Below are positions 15,795-24,202 of a stretch of 64,000 nt of DNA, piece after piece. Under the pieces are notes generated by a model, which was given only the letters and a program-made list of their open reading frames with translations, was not told the DNA's origin and did no database searches. Position 1 is the first letter of the stretch, and every line of letters starts with the position of its first letter. A program made the position numbers and the translations under genes. The DNA is from Insolitispirillum peregrinum (GTDB taxonomy: Bacteria > Pseudomonadota > Alphaproteobacteria > Rhodospirillales > Rhodospirillaceae), in NCBI RefSeq assembly GCF_900156605.1, contig NZ_FTOA01000005.1, forward strand, positions 124,001-188,000, written 5' to 3'.

Positions 15795-17306
15795 TTAAAT
15801 GGTTACCTTGAGGGAGGGAAAGGTCATCTGAACCGCCAGTCCGTGCGTGGGGGCGGTGGTGCTCGCTGGCAGATTGTCCTGTATCGGCGATTCATCAACC
15901 GAGCCCAGCATCAGGCTGGCCCGGTGCAGACGGCAAATGGCGGCGACCAGACTGAGGCCCAGGCCATTGCCGGGGGTGGTACGGCTGGTGTCGAGGCGGA
16001 CAAACCGCTCCAGCACCCGGCCCCGGTCTGACGGCACAATGCCGGGGCCGCTGTCGGCCACGATCAAATGGACACTGCCTGTCTCGTTGGCACGCAGCCA
16101 CACCGCGACATCACCGCCGTTGGGGGTGTATTTGATGGCATTGTCCAGAATGTTGGACAGGGCCTGAAACAGCAGCTCGCGGTTACCGCCGACCCACAGC
16201 GGAGCAGGCAGGTTGGCGGGCTGGGCGGTGTGCAGGGTCAGCCCCATGTCTTCGGCGACCGGGCCGTACAGGTCTACGACATCTTCGATCAGCGCCCGCA
16301 GGTCCACCGGAGCAATGTCGGTCAGGGTGCTGCCGGCCTCGGCTTCGGCAATCGACAGCAGGGCGTTGAAGGTGGCCAGCAGGTTGTCGGCCTCGCCAAT
16401 CACCTGCGCGCAAATGTCGCGCAGATCGTCTTCGCTGGCGGGGCTGCTGATCGCTCGCTCCAACTGGGACCGCATGCGGGTCAGGGGGCTGCGCAGGTCG
16501 TGGGCAATGTTGTTGGTGACGGTGCGGATGCCGGCCATCAGTTGCTCGATCTGGTCCAGCATGGCGTTCAGGGTTTCGGCCAGGCGGTCGAATTCATCCT
16601 TGCTGCCGGTCAGGGCAACGCGGTGCGAAATGTCACCCCCCATGATTCGTTCGGCGGCGCGGTTGATGTTTTCCAGCCGGGTCAGCACCTGTCGGGTCAG
16701 CACAAAGCCGCCACCGATTCCCAGCAGGGCAGTGGCGGCAAAGGCCCAGCCCATGGCTTCGAGCATCAAGGCCTGAAAGCCCTCGAGCGCCCGCATGTCG
16801 CGCCCGACCAGAAGGTGATAATTGCCGGACAGGATAAAGGTCCGCCCCCGGCCAATGGTGGCATCTTCGCTGACGCTGCTGCCATTGCTGAGCGAGAAGT
16901 CGAGCCATCCCTGGGTATCGGGGATTTCGGTCGGCCAAAAGGCCAGATTACCGGCGATGGGACGCAACTGGTTGTCGGTCAGCAGGTACAGGCCACCGGA
17001 CAGGTTGGGCGAGCTGGTGCGCTCGGCGATCGAGTCAATCAGTCCGCGCAGGCCTTCGGTATCGTAATGCTGATAGAGGGCGTCGATTTCGGCGCTGATG
17101 GTGTCTTCGGTCTGGTGCGAGATGGATTGCGCCGTGGTCATGTAGATGAACAGCAACAGCACCAGAACAGACAGCCCGAACAGGGCCATGTAACTCATGG
17201 TGAGCCGGAAAGCGGTCGATTGCAGCATCGAACGGGACATCGATAAAGCCGACCGCCCGTAACGGCCGAGGCCCTTCAGGCCGTTGGTTACAAAGCTCGG
17301 CACCAT
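15795..17306 (-). CDS. Sensor histidine kinase (HAMP, HisKA, HATPase)
   Basis: A 503-residue membrane kinase: first membrane helix about 34-58, periplasmic sensor region to about 180, second helix about 185-207, HAMP about 208-262, and the phosphoacceptor in NNIAHDLRSPLTRMRSQLE (His about 270). ATP-binding boxes are NILDNAIKYTPNG, VADSGPGIV and GNGLGLSLVAAI. It follows the response regulator gene by 45 bases and is its likely partner. No ligand can be read from the periplasmic part. The start is uncertain, as several ATGs in the first 40 residues (for example MSRSMLQST) could serve. Confidence 0.88.
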   Translation of the reverse strand: MVPSFVTNGLKGLGRYGRSALSMSRSMLQSTAFRLTMSYMALFGLSVLVLLLFIYMTTAQSISHQTEDTISAEIDALYQHYDTEGLRGLIDSIAERTSSPNLSGGLYLLTDNQLRPIAGNLAFWPTEIPDTQGWLDFSLSNGSSVSEDATIGRGRTFILSGNYHLLVGRDMRALEGFQALMLEAMGWAFAATALLGIGGGFVLTRQVLTRLENINRAAERIMGGDISHRVALTGSKDEFDRLAETLNAMLDQIEQLMAGIRTVTNNIAHDLRSPLTRMRSQLERAISSPASEDDLRDICAQVIGEADNLLATFNALLSIAEAEAGSTLTDIAPVDLRALIEDVVDLYGPVAEDMGLTLHTAQPANLPAPLWVGGNRELLFQALSNILDNAIKYTPNGGDVAVWLRANETGSVHLIVADSGPGIVPSDRGRVLERFVRLDTSRTTPGNGLGLSLVAAICRLHRASLMLGSVDESPIQDNLPASTTAPTHGLAVQMTFPSLKVTI

Positions 17307-17351
17307 GGGAACGCAGACTGCCTGTTTAAAGAAGGGGGATGACTCCCCCCA

Positions 17352-18029
17352 CTATAGGCCAGCCCGCAGGCTATAACCAGCGCCACGGACGGTGTGCAGC
17401 AGGGGCTGGGTAAAGCCCTTGTCAATTTTCTGCCGCAGACGGGAGACGTGGACGTCGATCACGTTGGTCTGCGGATCAAAATGATAATCCCACACGCCTT
17501 CCAGCAGCATGGTGCGGGTGACAACCTGACCGGCGTGGCGCATCAGGTATTCCAGCAGCTTGAATTCACGCGGTTGCAGGTCAATGGTCTTGCCGTCGCG
17601 GCGAACGCGGCGTTCGATCAGGTCCATTTCCAGATCACCGACCTGCAGGCGGGTCTGTACCTTTGGCTCGACCCGGCGACGGGCGAGGGCATCGACGCGG
17701 GCGTGCAGTTCGGAAAAGGCAAACGGCTTGGCGAGATAGTCGTCGCCGCCAGCGCGCAGTCCCTTGACGCGCTCGTCAACCTGACCCAGCGCCGACAGGA
17801 ACAGGACCGGCGTTGATACCGATGCCGCCCGCAGGGCCTGAACCAGCGCCAGACCGTCCAGCTGGGGGATCATGCGGTCCACCACCAGAACGTCATAATC
17901 CCCGTCCATGGCGTGGAACAGTCCGCTGCGACCATCGGCGGCGCGATCAACGGCAAAGCCAGCCTCCGAGAGGCCCTTTTCGATGTAGGATGCCGTCTTA
18001 TCATCGTCTTCGACAATCAGGACACGCAT
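17352..18029 (-). CDS. OmpR-family response regulator
   Basis: A 225-residue regulator: receiver domain (1-115) with acidic pocket EDDD, phosphoacceptor Asp in DVLVVDRMIPQLDG (about 51) and Lys in YLAKPFAF, then a winged-helix DNA-binding domain ending VRGAGYSLRAGL. It is first in an operon with the downstream kinase. The start ATG (MRVLIVEDD) is at 18029; an open frame extends further but the family begins here. The regulon is unknown. Confidence 0.9.
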   Translation of the reverse strand: MRVLIVEDDDKTASYIEKGLSEAGFAVDRAADGRSGLFHAMDGDYDVLVVDRMIPQLDGLALVQALRAASVSTPVLFLSALGQVDERVKGLRAGGDDYLAKPFAFSELHARVDALARRRVEPKVQTRLQVGDLEMDLIERRVRRDGKTIDLQPREFKLLEYLMRHAGQVVTRTMLLEGVWDYHFDPQTNVIDVHVSRLRQKIDKGFTQPLLHTVRGAGYSLRAGL

Positions 18030-18617
18030 GGATAACCTGTTCCTTGGTGCTGTAACAGAAGCGGTGCTGACAGAGCTGCTGATATCATGGGATGCAGACG
18101 TCATTGGATACCATACCTAATTTCGGCAGCCCCTGAAAGGCTCTGTCCCCGGTGCGACGGGGTGGGGAGACTCGCACCGGGGACGCATGGCCCTGTCCGG
18201 TGAAAGGGCAGGCAGGACCACCACGAGCACGGGCGGACAGAACAGCAGGGGTGACGCCGTAGTCTGTCCGCGGGCCGACAACCAACAACCGGCCATGGAG
18301 CCAAGCATGCCATTGCAAAACTAACCCCGGCCTTGCGGGGGTATGAATTCTTGGTAATAAGGTCTGTTGCCTTGCATCTGATCGGGGTTAAGGATCAGTC
18401 CGGTTCGGGCTGCAGGACCATTCCCGTGGAGCCGGAGAGGATTCTTTTGCCGCTGAATTGCCAAATTCAGAGGGGCAAAAGCTGTACACCGGTTGACAGC
18501 GCACACCATACGCCTATTATCCGCCACAATAACGCGCCGATAGGGCTTTTCCGGTCCTGCCAGAGCAAGTCGCCCTGGTGCATCAAGCGCACATGAGCCT
18601 AGGCAAACGCACTTTCC
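18030..18617. other. Divergent intergenic region between the two-component operon and the DEAD-box helicase gene
   Basis: No gene is supported in these 588 bases. A strong hairpin lies at 18145-18184. The helicase side is left with a long untranslated leader, as is common for cold-induced RNA helicases, but no promoter box was convincing. Confidence 0.5.
18145..18184. repeat. Perfect 13-bp stem-loop in the divergent region
   Basis: GTCCCCGGTGCGA pairs with TCGCACCGGGGAC across a 14-base loop. No T-tract follows on either strand, so it is not a simple terminator; in the minus-strand transcript it would sit in the regulator leader, about 115 bases before the start. Confidence 0.6.
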
Positions 18618-21020
18618 ATGAACTTTTCCGATCTCGGACTGAGTCCTGAAACCATTAAGGCCGTCGAAGACGTTGGTTATTCGACACCCACTCCGATCCA
18701 GGAGCAGGCGATCCCCTATGTCCTGATGGGGCGCGATGTCTTGGGCATTGCCCAGACCGGAACCGGCAAGACGGCCAGTTTCACTCTTCCGATGATCGAC
18801 GTCCTGGCGCAGGGCCGGGCCAAGGCGCGGATGCCGCGCTCGCTGATTCTTGCGCCGACTCGCGAACTTGCCAATCAGGTGGCGGAAAACTTCACCCTGT
18901 ATGGCAAGTATCACAAGCTGACCATGGCCCTGCTGATCGGCGGCGAAAGCTTCAGCGAGCAGGAAAAGGCGCTGGAACGCGGCGTCGATGTGCTGATCGC
19001 CACCCCGGGTCGCCTGATGGATCTGTTCGACCGCGGTCGCATCCTGCTGCGTGATGTCAAGGTGCTGGTGATCGACGAAGCCGACCGCATGCTGGACATG
19101 GGATTCATTCCCGATGTCGAGCGGATCGTGTCGATGTTGCCGCCGCTGCGCCAGACGCTGTTCTTCTCGGCGACGATGGACGAGCCGATCCGCAAGCTGG
19201 CCGATGCCTTCCTCAGCAATCCCAAGGAAGTGCGCGTCGCCCCCACGCAGTCCACCGCCAGCACCGTCTCCCAGCACCTGCTGGTGGTTGACGAGTTCGA
19301 CAAGCGCGAAGCCCTGCGTCACATCCTGCGGACCGAAGAGGTGCGCAATGCATTCATCTTCTGCAACCGCAAGCGTGACGTGTCGGTCCTGTACCGCTCG
19401 CTGAACAAGCACGGTTTCGATGTCGCCCAGTTGCACGGCGACATGCCGCAGCAGGAACGCACCGCGACGCTGGCCACCTTCAAGGCCGGGAACGTCCGTT
19501 TTCTGGTCTGCTCTGACGTGGCTGCGCGCGGGATCGACATCGCCGATGTCAGCCATGTGTTCAATTTTGACGTGCCGACGCACAGCGAAGACTATGTGCA
19601 CCGCATTGGTCGCACCGGTCGCGCGGGCCGCGAGGGGCGGGCGTTTACCATCGCCACCCCGGGTGATGCCAAGTACGTTGGCTTTATCGAGAAACTGATC
19701 AACACGGCGATTCCGCGCCTGGAGATCGAAGGTATCCCGCCGCTTGAGTTGAGCGAAGAGGCAGCCAAACTGGCCCGCAAGGCTGGCAAGCGCCCTGCCG
19801 ACAAGCGTCGTGATCGCAAGCGGGACGATCGCCCCGTTGAAGCTGCTGTTTCCCCTTCCATCGAGACAACCCCGGAAAGTGCTGCTGTGATGGCCGTTGA
19901 AGGACGCTCTGAAGCGCGGGCGGAAAGCCGCCAGGATCCCCGTAACCGTCGTGATCGTGATCGCGACCGTGGTGGACGCAGCCGGCGCAATCATCCGGCG
20001 TGGGAAGTCGAGGAAATGGATCATGGCGATGATGTGCTGGCCTTTGGCAGTCACGTCCCGGCCTTCATTCTGGTCGATCCCGGCGATTTCTCCAGCACCG
20101 AAGAAGACCTGCTGAGCGATGAGGCCGCCGATCAGTTGATTGACGAAGTGGTGGTGGTGATCGACGACAGCAGTGATGCTGACGACGAAGAGCTGCCGCC
20201 GGAAATGGTGACGGTGGTTGATGCTGAAGAGCAGTCGTCGCGTGGTGGCCGTTCGCGCCGTCGTCGCGGTGGTCGCAATCGTGGCCGTGGTGAAGCGGCC
20301 GCCGTTGTCGCTGGCGATGACGTTGCTCCCGACGTGGCCGCCAACGATGACGCCGAGCCGGTAGCTGTGGTGGCGGACGCCGAAGAGAGCGTGGCCGATG
20401 ATGCCGAAAGTGCCCCGAAGGGTCGCCAGAAGCGGACCTCGCGTCGTCGCAGCAAAAAGGTGACCACCCCGCAGGCTGCCGAGGTGGCTGCTGTGGTTGT
20501 GCAGGATCAGGCACCGGTGAGTGCCGAGGTGGTGAGCGAACCGGCTCCGGTGGTGATCGAAGAGGCTGCCCCGGCTGCCGCTCCGGCCAAGCCGAGGCGG
20601 ACTCGCGCCAAAAAGGTTGTGGCTGCCGAAGAGGCCCCGGTGGGTGTTGAGGCGGCTCCGGTGGTGGTGAGCGAAGAGGCTGCCCCGGCTCCGGCCAAGC
20701 CGAAGCGGACCCGTGTTGCCAAAAAGGTTGCGGTGGTCGAAGAGGCTCCGGTGGCGGTTGACGCTGCTCCTGTGGTTGTGACCGAGGAGGCTGCCCCGGC
20801 TCCAGCCAAGCCGAAGCGGACCCGTGTTGCCAAAAAGGTTGCGGTGGTCGAAGAGGCTCCGGTGGTGATCGAAGAGGCCGCCCCCGCCAAGCCGAAGCGG
20901 ACCCGTGTTGCCAAAAAGGCTGCCGTGGTTGAAGAGGCTCCGGCGGTGACCGAAGAGGCTGCTCCGGCCAAGCCGAGGCGGACCCGGACCAAAAAGGCCG
21001 CTCCGGCAGCGGATGAGTAA
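18618..21020 (+). CDS. DEAD-box RNA helicase (RhlE-like) with long low-complexity tail
   Basis: An 800-residue protein. Residues 1-375 form a complete helicase core: Q motif PTPIQEQAI, motif I AQTGTGKT, Ia PTRELANQ, II VIDEADRMLDMGF, III SAT and VI HRIGRTGRAGR. The remaining 425 residues are a charged, Ala/Val/Pro/Lys-rich extension with RGGRSRRRRGG-type basic patches and a tandem block around EEAAPAPAKPKRTRVAKK repeated about four times. Such proteins unwind structured RNA in ribosome assembly or RNA decay, often at low temperature. The tail probably binds RNA and varies in repeat number. An intrinsic terminator follows. Confidence 0.93.
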   Translation: MNFSDLGLSPETIKAVEDVGYSTPTPIQEQAIPYVLMGRDVLGIAQTGTGKTASFTLPMIDVLAQGRAKARMPRSLILAPTRELANQVAENFTLYGKYHKLTMALLIGGESFSEQEKALERGVDVLIATPGRLMDLFDRGRILLRDVKVLVIDEADRMLDMGFIPDVERIVSMLPPLRQTLFFSATMDEPIRKLADAFLSNPKEVRVAPTQSTASTVSQHLLVVDEFDKREALRHILRTEEVRNAFIFCNRKRDVSVLYRSLNKHGFDVAQLHGDMPQQERTATLATFKAGNVRFLVCSDVAARGIDIADVSHVFNFDVPTHSEDYVHRIGRTGRAGREGRAFTIATPGDAKYVGFIEKLINTAIPRLEIEGIPPLELSEEAAKLARKAGKRPADKRRDRKRDDRPVEAAVSPSIETTPESAAVMAVEGRSEARAESRQDPRNRRDRDRDRGGRSRRNHPAWEVEEMDHGDDVLAFGSHVPAFILVDPGDFSSTEEDLLSDEAADQLIDEVVVVIDDSSDADDEELPPEMVTVVDAEEQSSRGGRSRRRRGGRNRGRGEAAAVVAGDDVAPDVAANDDAEPVAVVADAEESVADDAESAPKGRQKRTSRRRSKKVTTPQAAEVAAVVVQDQAPVSAEVVSEPAPVVIEEAAPAAAPAKPRRTRAKKVVAAEEAPVGVEAAPVVVSEEAAPAPAKPKRTRVAKKVAVVEEAPVAVDAAPVVVTEEAAPAPAKPKRTRVAKKVAVVEEAPVVIEEAAPAKPKRTRVAKKAAVVEEAPAVTEEAAPAKPRRTRTKKAAPAADE

Positions 21021-21026
21021 AAACAA

Positions 21027-21060
21027 CGGGGTCAGCCGACAGGCTGGCCCCGATTGCTTT
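21027..21060 (+). terminator. Intrinsic terminator of the helicase gene
   Basis: CGGGGTCAGCC pairs with GGCTGGCCCCG (one T-G) around a 4-base loop, then ATTGCTTT. It starts 6 bases after the stop codon. Confidence 0.75.
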
Positions 21061-21066
21061 GCAGCG

Positions 21067-21270
21067 TATGGTCAACAGAAAACAAGGTCATGGAGCGCTG
21101 CTCCAAAGCTCGCCGGGGCCTTGAGGCCCCGAGCGGTTCCAGGCGGCAGCCTGCACTGATTGAACCACCTGTCGTGTACCGTGATGTGACGCAAGAACAC
21201 GGCTCTAGACCAGCGTGCGTTAAATCCGACACACGCTGCTCTAACCTTTTGTTCTGTCGCATTTTTTTTT
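21067..21270. repeat. Dispersed palindromic element, copy 2 (reverse orientation)
   Basis: Contains the family palindromes in reverse order: GGAGCGCTGCTCC, GGGGCCTTGAGGCCCC, the GTCGTGTACCGTG half of the inner pair, CTAGACCAGCGTGCG and ACACGCTGCTCTAA. It leads directly into the 58-bp tandem array formed from the element's terminal hairpin. Confidence 0.75.
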
Positions 21271-21534
21271 GCGGAAACCGGTTCCCACTTTTCGCACAAT
21301 GCAGGTTTTTCCATGTCGCATTGTTGTTGCGGAAACCGGTTCCCACTTTTCGCACAATGCAGGTTTTTCCATGTCGCATTGTTGTTGCGGAAAGCGGTTC
21401 CCACTTTTCGCACAATGCAGGTTTTTCCATGTCGCATTGTTGTTGCGAAAACCGGTGCCCACTTTTCGCACAATGCAGGTTTTTCCATGTCGCATTGTTG
21501 TTGCGAAAACCGGTGCCCACTTTTCGCACAATGC
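21271..21534. repeat. 58-bp tandem repeat array (four full copies plus a partial)
   Basis: Copies begin at 21271, 21329, 21387, 21445 and 21503; each starts GCGGAAACCGGTTCCCACTT or a close variant (GCGAAAACCGGTGCCCAC) and includes CGCACAATGCAGG and GTCGCATTGTTG. The unit corresponds to the terminal hairpin of the dispersed element. The last copy ends in CAATGCTCTA, which provides the stop codon of the nickel/cobalt exporter gene. There are no unique spacers, so it is not a CRISPR. Confidence 0.9.
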
Positions 21535-21535
21535 T

Positions 21536-22519
21536 CTAAAACAGCGGGTGTACCGGCTGACTGAGCGTTGCGGACAGCAACAGCAGGCCAAAGGCCGTTA
21601 CGCCCAGTCCCCCTACCACTCCGGCAACCAGCATCAGCGCTGCCTGCCGTCGAGTGGCCTCCGGGGATTCTGATCCGATCAGCCGTACCACCAGTCGCCG
21701 CGACCCGTGGGCCAGCGTGGTCAGCCCGGCCACGGTCAGGCCAGTGCCGACGGCCATGGCAAAGGCGGCGGCGATGCCGGTGCTCCACAGGCCAAGGCCA
21801 TAGGCCAGCGCCAGAACCAGAAGAGAGCCGGTGCAGGGGCGTAAACCGACTGTCACCGCCATCAGGATTCCTTGCTGCCAACTGGCGGTCAGGGCACGGG
21901 CATCGGGCAGGTGCTGATGGCCACAGCCGCAGTCTTCGCTGTGCTGATGGTCATGATGGTGGTGCTCATGCCCATGGTGATGGTGGTCATGATCATGATG
22001 GTGATGCGGGGATGCCATCGGGCCAGCCTGCCGCCGCCAGATCAGGATGCTTCGCCAGGCCATGATCAGGCCGACCACGGCAACAGCCGCAAAGCTCACC
22101 GGCTCCAGCCAGCGGTCGGCGGCCTGCATTGCCCAGCGCATGCCTTGTGCCATCACCCAGGCAGCCAGTGACACCAGCGCGATGGCAACCACCGCTTGGG
22201 TCAGGGCGGAAATGGCGGCGAGGACCACCATCCGCCGCCAGCGGCTTTCCTGCGTGGCAGCATAGGCGGACAGCACGGCCTTGCCATGGCCGGGGCCGAG
22301 GGCGTGGAACACTCCATAGCCAAAGCTGATGGCAATCAGGGTAAGGCTGGCCGCCCAACTGTGTTGATCACGCAGGGTATACAGGGCGGCGGTCAGAATG
22401 TGGTGAAAATACTGCTGCTGCTCGACCACCCAATGGGCCAGCCCCGGCCCGAAAATCAGGCCAGCAAGCGTCGCCAGAGCAATGGCTGTGGCACAGGCGA
22501 GAACAAGACGTACCGTCAT
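21536..22519 (-). CDS. Nickel/cobalt efflux protein, RcnA/NicO family
   Basis: A 327-residue membrane protein with about seven helices. The NicO/NiCoT motifs FHALGPGHGKAVLSAY (about 70-85) and VGLRPCTGSLLVLALAY (about 225-242) are present. A His/Asp-rich cytoplasmic loop (residues 170-205, starting SPHHHHDHDHHHHGHE) probably binds metal. It is coupled (ATGA) to the upstream DUF1007 gene, the usual partner of this transporter type. The start at 22519 has GGAG about 8 bases upstream; ATG 22528 is an alternative. The TAG stop is formed by the terminus of the tandem repeat array, so the C-terminus (SQPVHPLF) may have been altered by that insertion. Confidence 0.88.
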   Translation of the reverse strand: MTVRLVLACATAIALATLAGLIFGPGLAHWVVEQQQYFHHILTAALYTLRDQHSWAASLTLIAISFGYGVFHALGPGHGKAVLSAYAATQESRWRRMVVLAAISALTQAVVAIALVSLAAWVMAQGMRWAMQAADRWLEPVSFAAVAVVGLIMAWRSILIWRRQAGPMASPHHHHDHDHHHHGHEHHHHDHQHSEDCGCGHQHLPDARALTASWQQGILMAVTVGLRPCTGSLLVLALAYGLGLWSTGIAAAFAMAVGTGLTVAGLTTLAHGSRRLVVRLIGSESPEATRRQAALMLVAGVVGGLGVTAFGLLLLSATLSQPVHPLF

Positions 22520-23157
22520 GGGGTGCACTCCACGCTCAGACTGGCGGCATAGGCCAGACCAATGCTGGCTTCGGTTTCCGGGGTGACCTCTTGCCGGAAC
22601 ATGCTTTCAGACATCAGCATGCTTTCCTGCATGGGTGGCGGAGGGTGAAATGTGGCCTGACAGCGGCCCGCAGGATCAAAACGGACCGGGTCCTGCTCGG
22701 CGGGGGCGACGTCCATGTAAAAGCTGGGATCATACAGACGCAGGGTGGCGCCCTGCGCCGCCACGGGTGTTGCAAGGGGTAGGGTAAAGGTAAACACCAG
22801 CTTGCCATCCTTGACCGAGGCGATGGCATCACGGGCATGGGCAAAGGTGGCGCGGGTATTCTGGCTGTCGCGGATATCAGTGAAATAGCGCCATTCGACC
22901 AGCCGGTCCATGGCACCGTCGATCAGGTCGTGCAGCTCTTTTGGCTCGTAGCGACCATTGCGATTGCGGTCGCGGCCTTCGAGGGTATAGGCGCTATAGG
23001 CGTCATCAAACACCCATTCCACTGTGACGCTGTCAATCATCGTCTGTGGGGTCAGGTGGGCGGTCAGGGTCCCGTCGACCCAGACATGGGGATGGGCCGT
23101 TGCCGCAACAGGGGCCAGCAGGCCAAAGCCGACAAGCAGGGGAGGAAGAACGCGCAC
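22516..23157 (-). CDS. DUF1007 family periplasmic protein
   Basis: About 213 residues from a GTG start with AAGGA 8-9 bases upstream; the start gives a clean signal peptide (LLVGFGLLAPVAATA) before HPHVWVDGTL, the DUF1007 signature containing putative metal-binding His residues. Family members are encoded next to NicO-type nickel/cobalt transporters and are thought to assist metal delivery in the periplasm; the mechanism is not established. An in-frame GTG at 23238 and ATG at 23205 are alternative starts. It forms a two-gene operon with the exporter. Confidence 0.85.
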   Translation of the reverse strand: MRVLPPLLVGFGLLAPVAATAHPHVWVDGTLTAHLTPQTMIDSVTVEWVFDDAYSAYTLEGRDRNRNGRYEPKELHDLIDGAMDRLVEWRYFTDIRDSQNTRATFAHARDAIASVKDGKLVFTFTLPLATPVAAQGATLRLYDPSFYMDVAPAEQDPVRFDPAGRCQATFHPPPPMQESMLMSESMFRQEVTPETEASIGLAYAASLSVECTP

Positions 23158-23343
23158 AGGCAATAGTCCTTGCAGACAGCGAAGCCTCGCAGTGTAGCAA
23201 GCCATCCAGACGACTGATAGTGAAAGCCCGGTTATCACTCAGGCCTTTTCCCGAACAGACCTTTTCCCAAACAGACCTTTCCAAGGACGAGGCGAGCCGT
23301 TAAGACTAACGCGCCGTCTGCCCCCTGTTTTCCCGGAGCCCCC

Positions 23344-23829
23344 ATGCCGCGCAGCGATTTCTATCACCTGTTACGGTTCAGGCTGGAAGAGGCGTTGCCG
23401 CGCCTGCTGGAGCGGGTTCTGGCCAGTGGCCAGCGGGCCGTGGTGGTGGCGGGCTCTGCCGAACGGGTCGAAGACCTGACCCTGATGCTGTGGGACCAGC
23501 GTGATTTGTGGATTCCGCACGGATCGGCGCGGGATGGTTATGCCAGTGACCAGCCGGTCTGGTTGACGGATGATCCGCAGGATTGCCCGAACGGCGCGCA
23601 GGTGCTGGTGCTGTGTGATGGCATGGACAGCCCGCTGGCGACGGAGATGGCCCGGACGCTGGACCTGTTCAATGGTCACGACGAGGCGGCGGTGATGGCC
23701 GCCCGCGAACGATGGAAAGCGCGGCTGGCGGCAGGATTCTCTCTCTATTACTGGCGTCAGGATGAGGCGGGGCGGTGGACGGAGCAGGCCCGGCGAGTGC
23801 CGGAAGAGGATGCGGTGAAAGAAGTATAG
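23344..23829 (+). CDS. holC: DNA polymerase III subunit chi
   Basis: A 161-residue HolC protein. The order DFYHLL, LPRLLERVLASGQRAVV, LTLMLWDQRDLWIPHG and the late DEAAVMAARERWK follows the chi fold. Chi links the clamp-loader complex (with psi) to single-stranded DNA-binding protein during replication. It stands alone, divergent from the DUF1007/exporter operon. Length is typical (about 150). Confidence 0.93.
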   Translation: MPRSDFYHLLRFRLEEALPRLLERVLASGQRAVVVAGSAERVEDLTLMLWDQRDLWIPHGSARDGYASDQPVWLTDDPQDCPNGAQVLVLCDGMDSPLATEMARTLDLFNGHDEAAVMAARERWKARLAAGFSLYYWRQDEAGRWTEQARRVPEEDAVKEV

Positions 23830-24202
23830 TTACAAAGGACTAATTTCTGTATTTATGAAACCCTTAATTGATGAAAAACGGCGTTTAATTATTATTGTAC
23901 GGTCAAATATACAGAATTCCTGCTGACAGAATGACAGAAATTCGGGATGATTTGATTTCCCGATCATACATTCAAATTCCATCTTGTGCGGTCGGGGTTT
24001 TACATCCTTTCGTCAGGTCTGAAGTCCTGGGGCTGGCTGCTCTCGGGGTTTGTTTCCGGGTCTGGGGCGAGGAAACGATACGGGGCTCTTCTGTCAGGAA
24101 TGTTCGAACAGAAGTGGAGAACGCAACAGAAGGGCGTTGCTGTCCGCTCGTGGGCCCAGAACGGGCATCGGAGTGGTCGTTTTTAGTTGGGGAGGCCGGA
24201 AC
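23830..24202. other. Intergenic region between holC and the following unknown gene
   Basis: An AT-rich stretch (23835-23985) is followed by higher-GC sequence. No gene is supported; short open frames here have no ribosome-binding site or protein-like composition. It presumably carries the promoter of the downstream gene. Confidence 0.5.

Noticed and set aside
18321-21026. 901-codon minus-strand frame opposite the helicase
   Set aside because: His/Gly/Leu-rich mirror of the helicase codons and of its low-complexity tail; no start signal or family features.
21271-21534. CRISPR-like spaced repeats
   Set aside because: The whole 58-bp unit is repeated, with no unique spacers, no leader and no cas genes; the unit is the end of the dispersed element.
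21032-21881. Open minus-strand frames made of repeated peptide units (CAKSG, MEKPAL)
   Set aside because: They arise because 58 bp repeats and their flanks stay open by chance; they have no ribosome-binding site and overlap the exporter gene and non-coding repeats.
23895-24202. Open frames upstream of the 569-residue protein, including an N-terminal extension to 24050
   Set aside because: No ribosome-binding site, composition unlike protein, and a strong GGAGG precedes the GTG at 24203.
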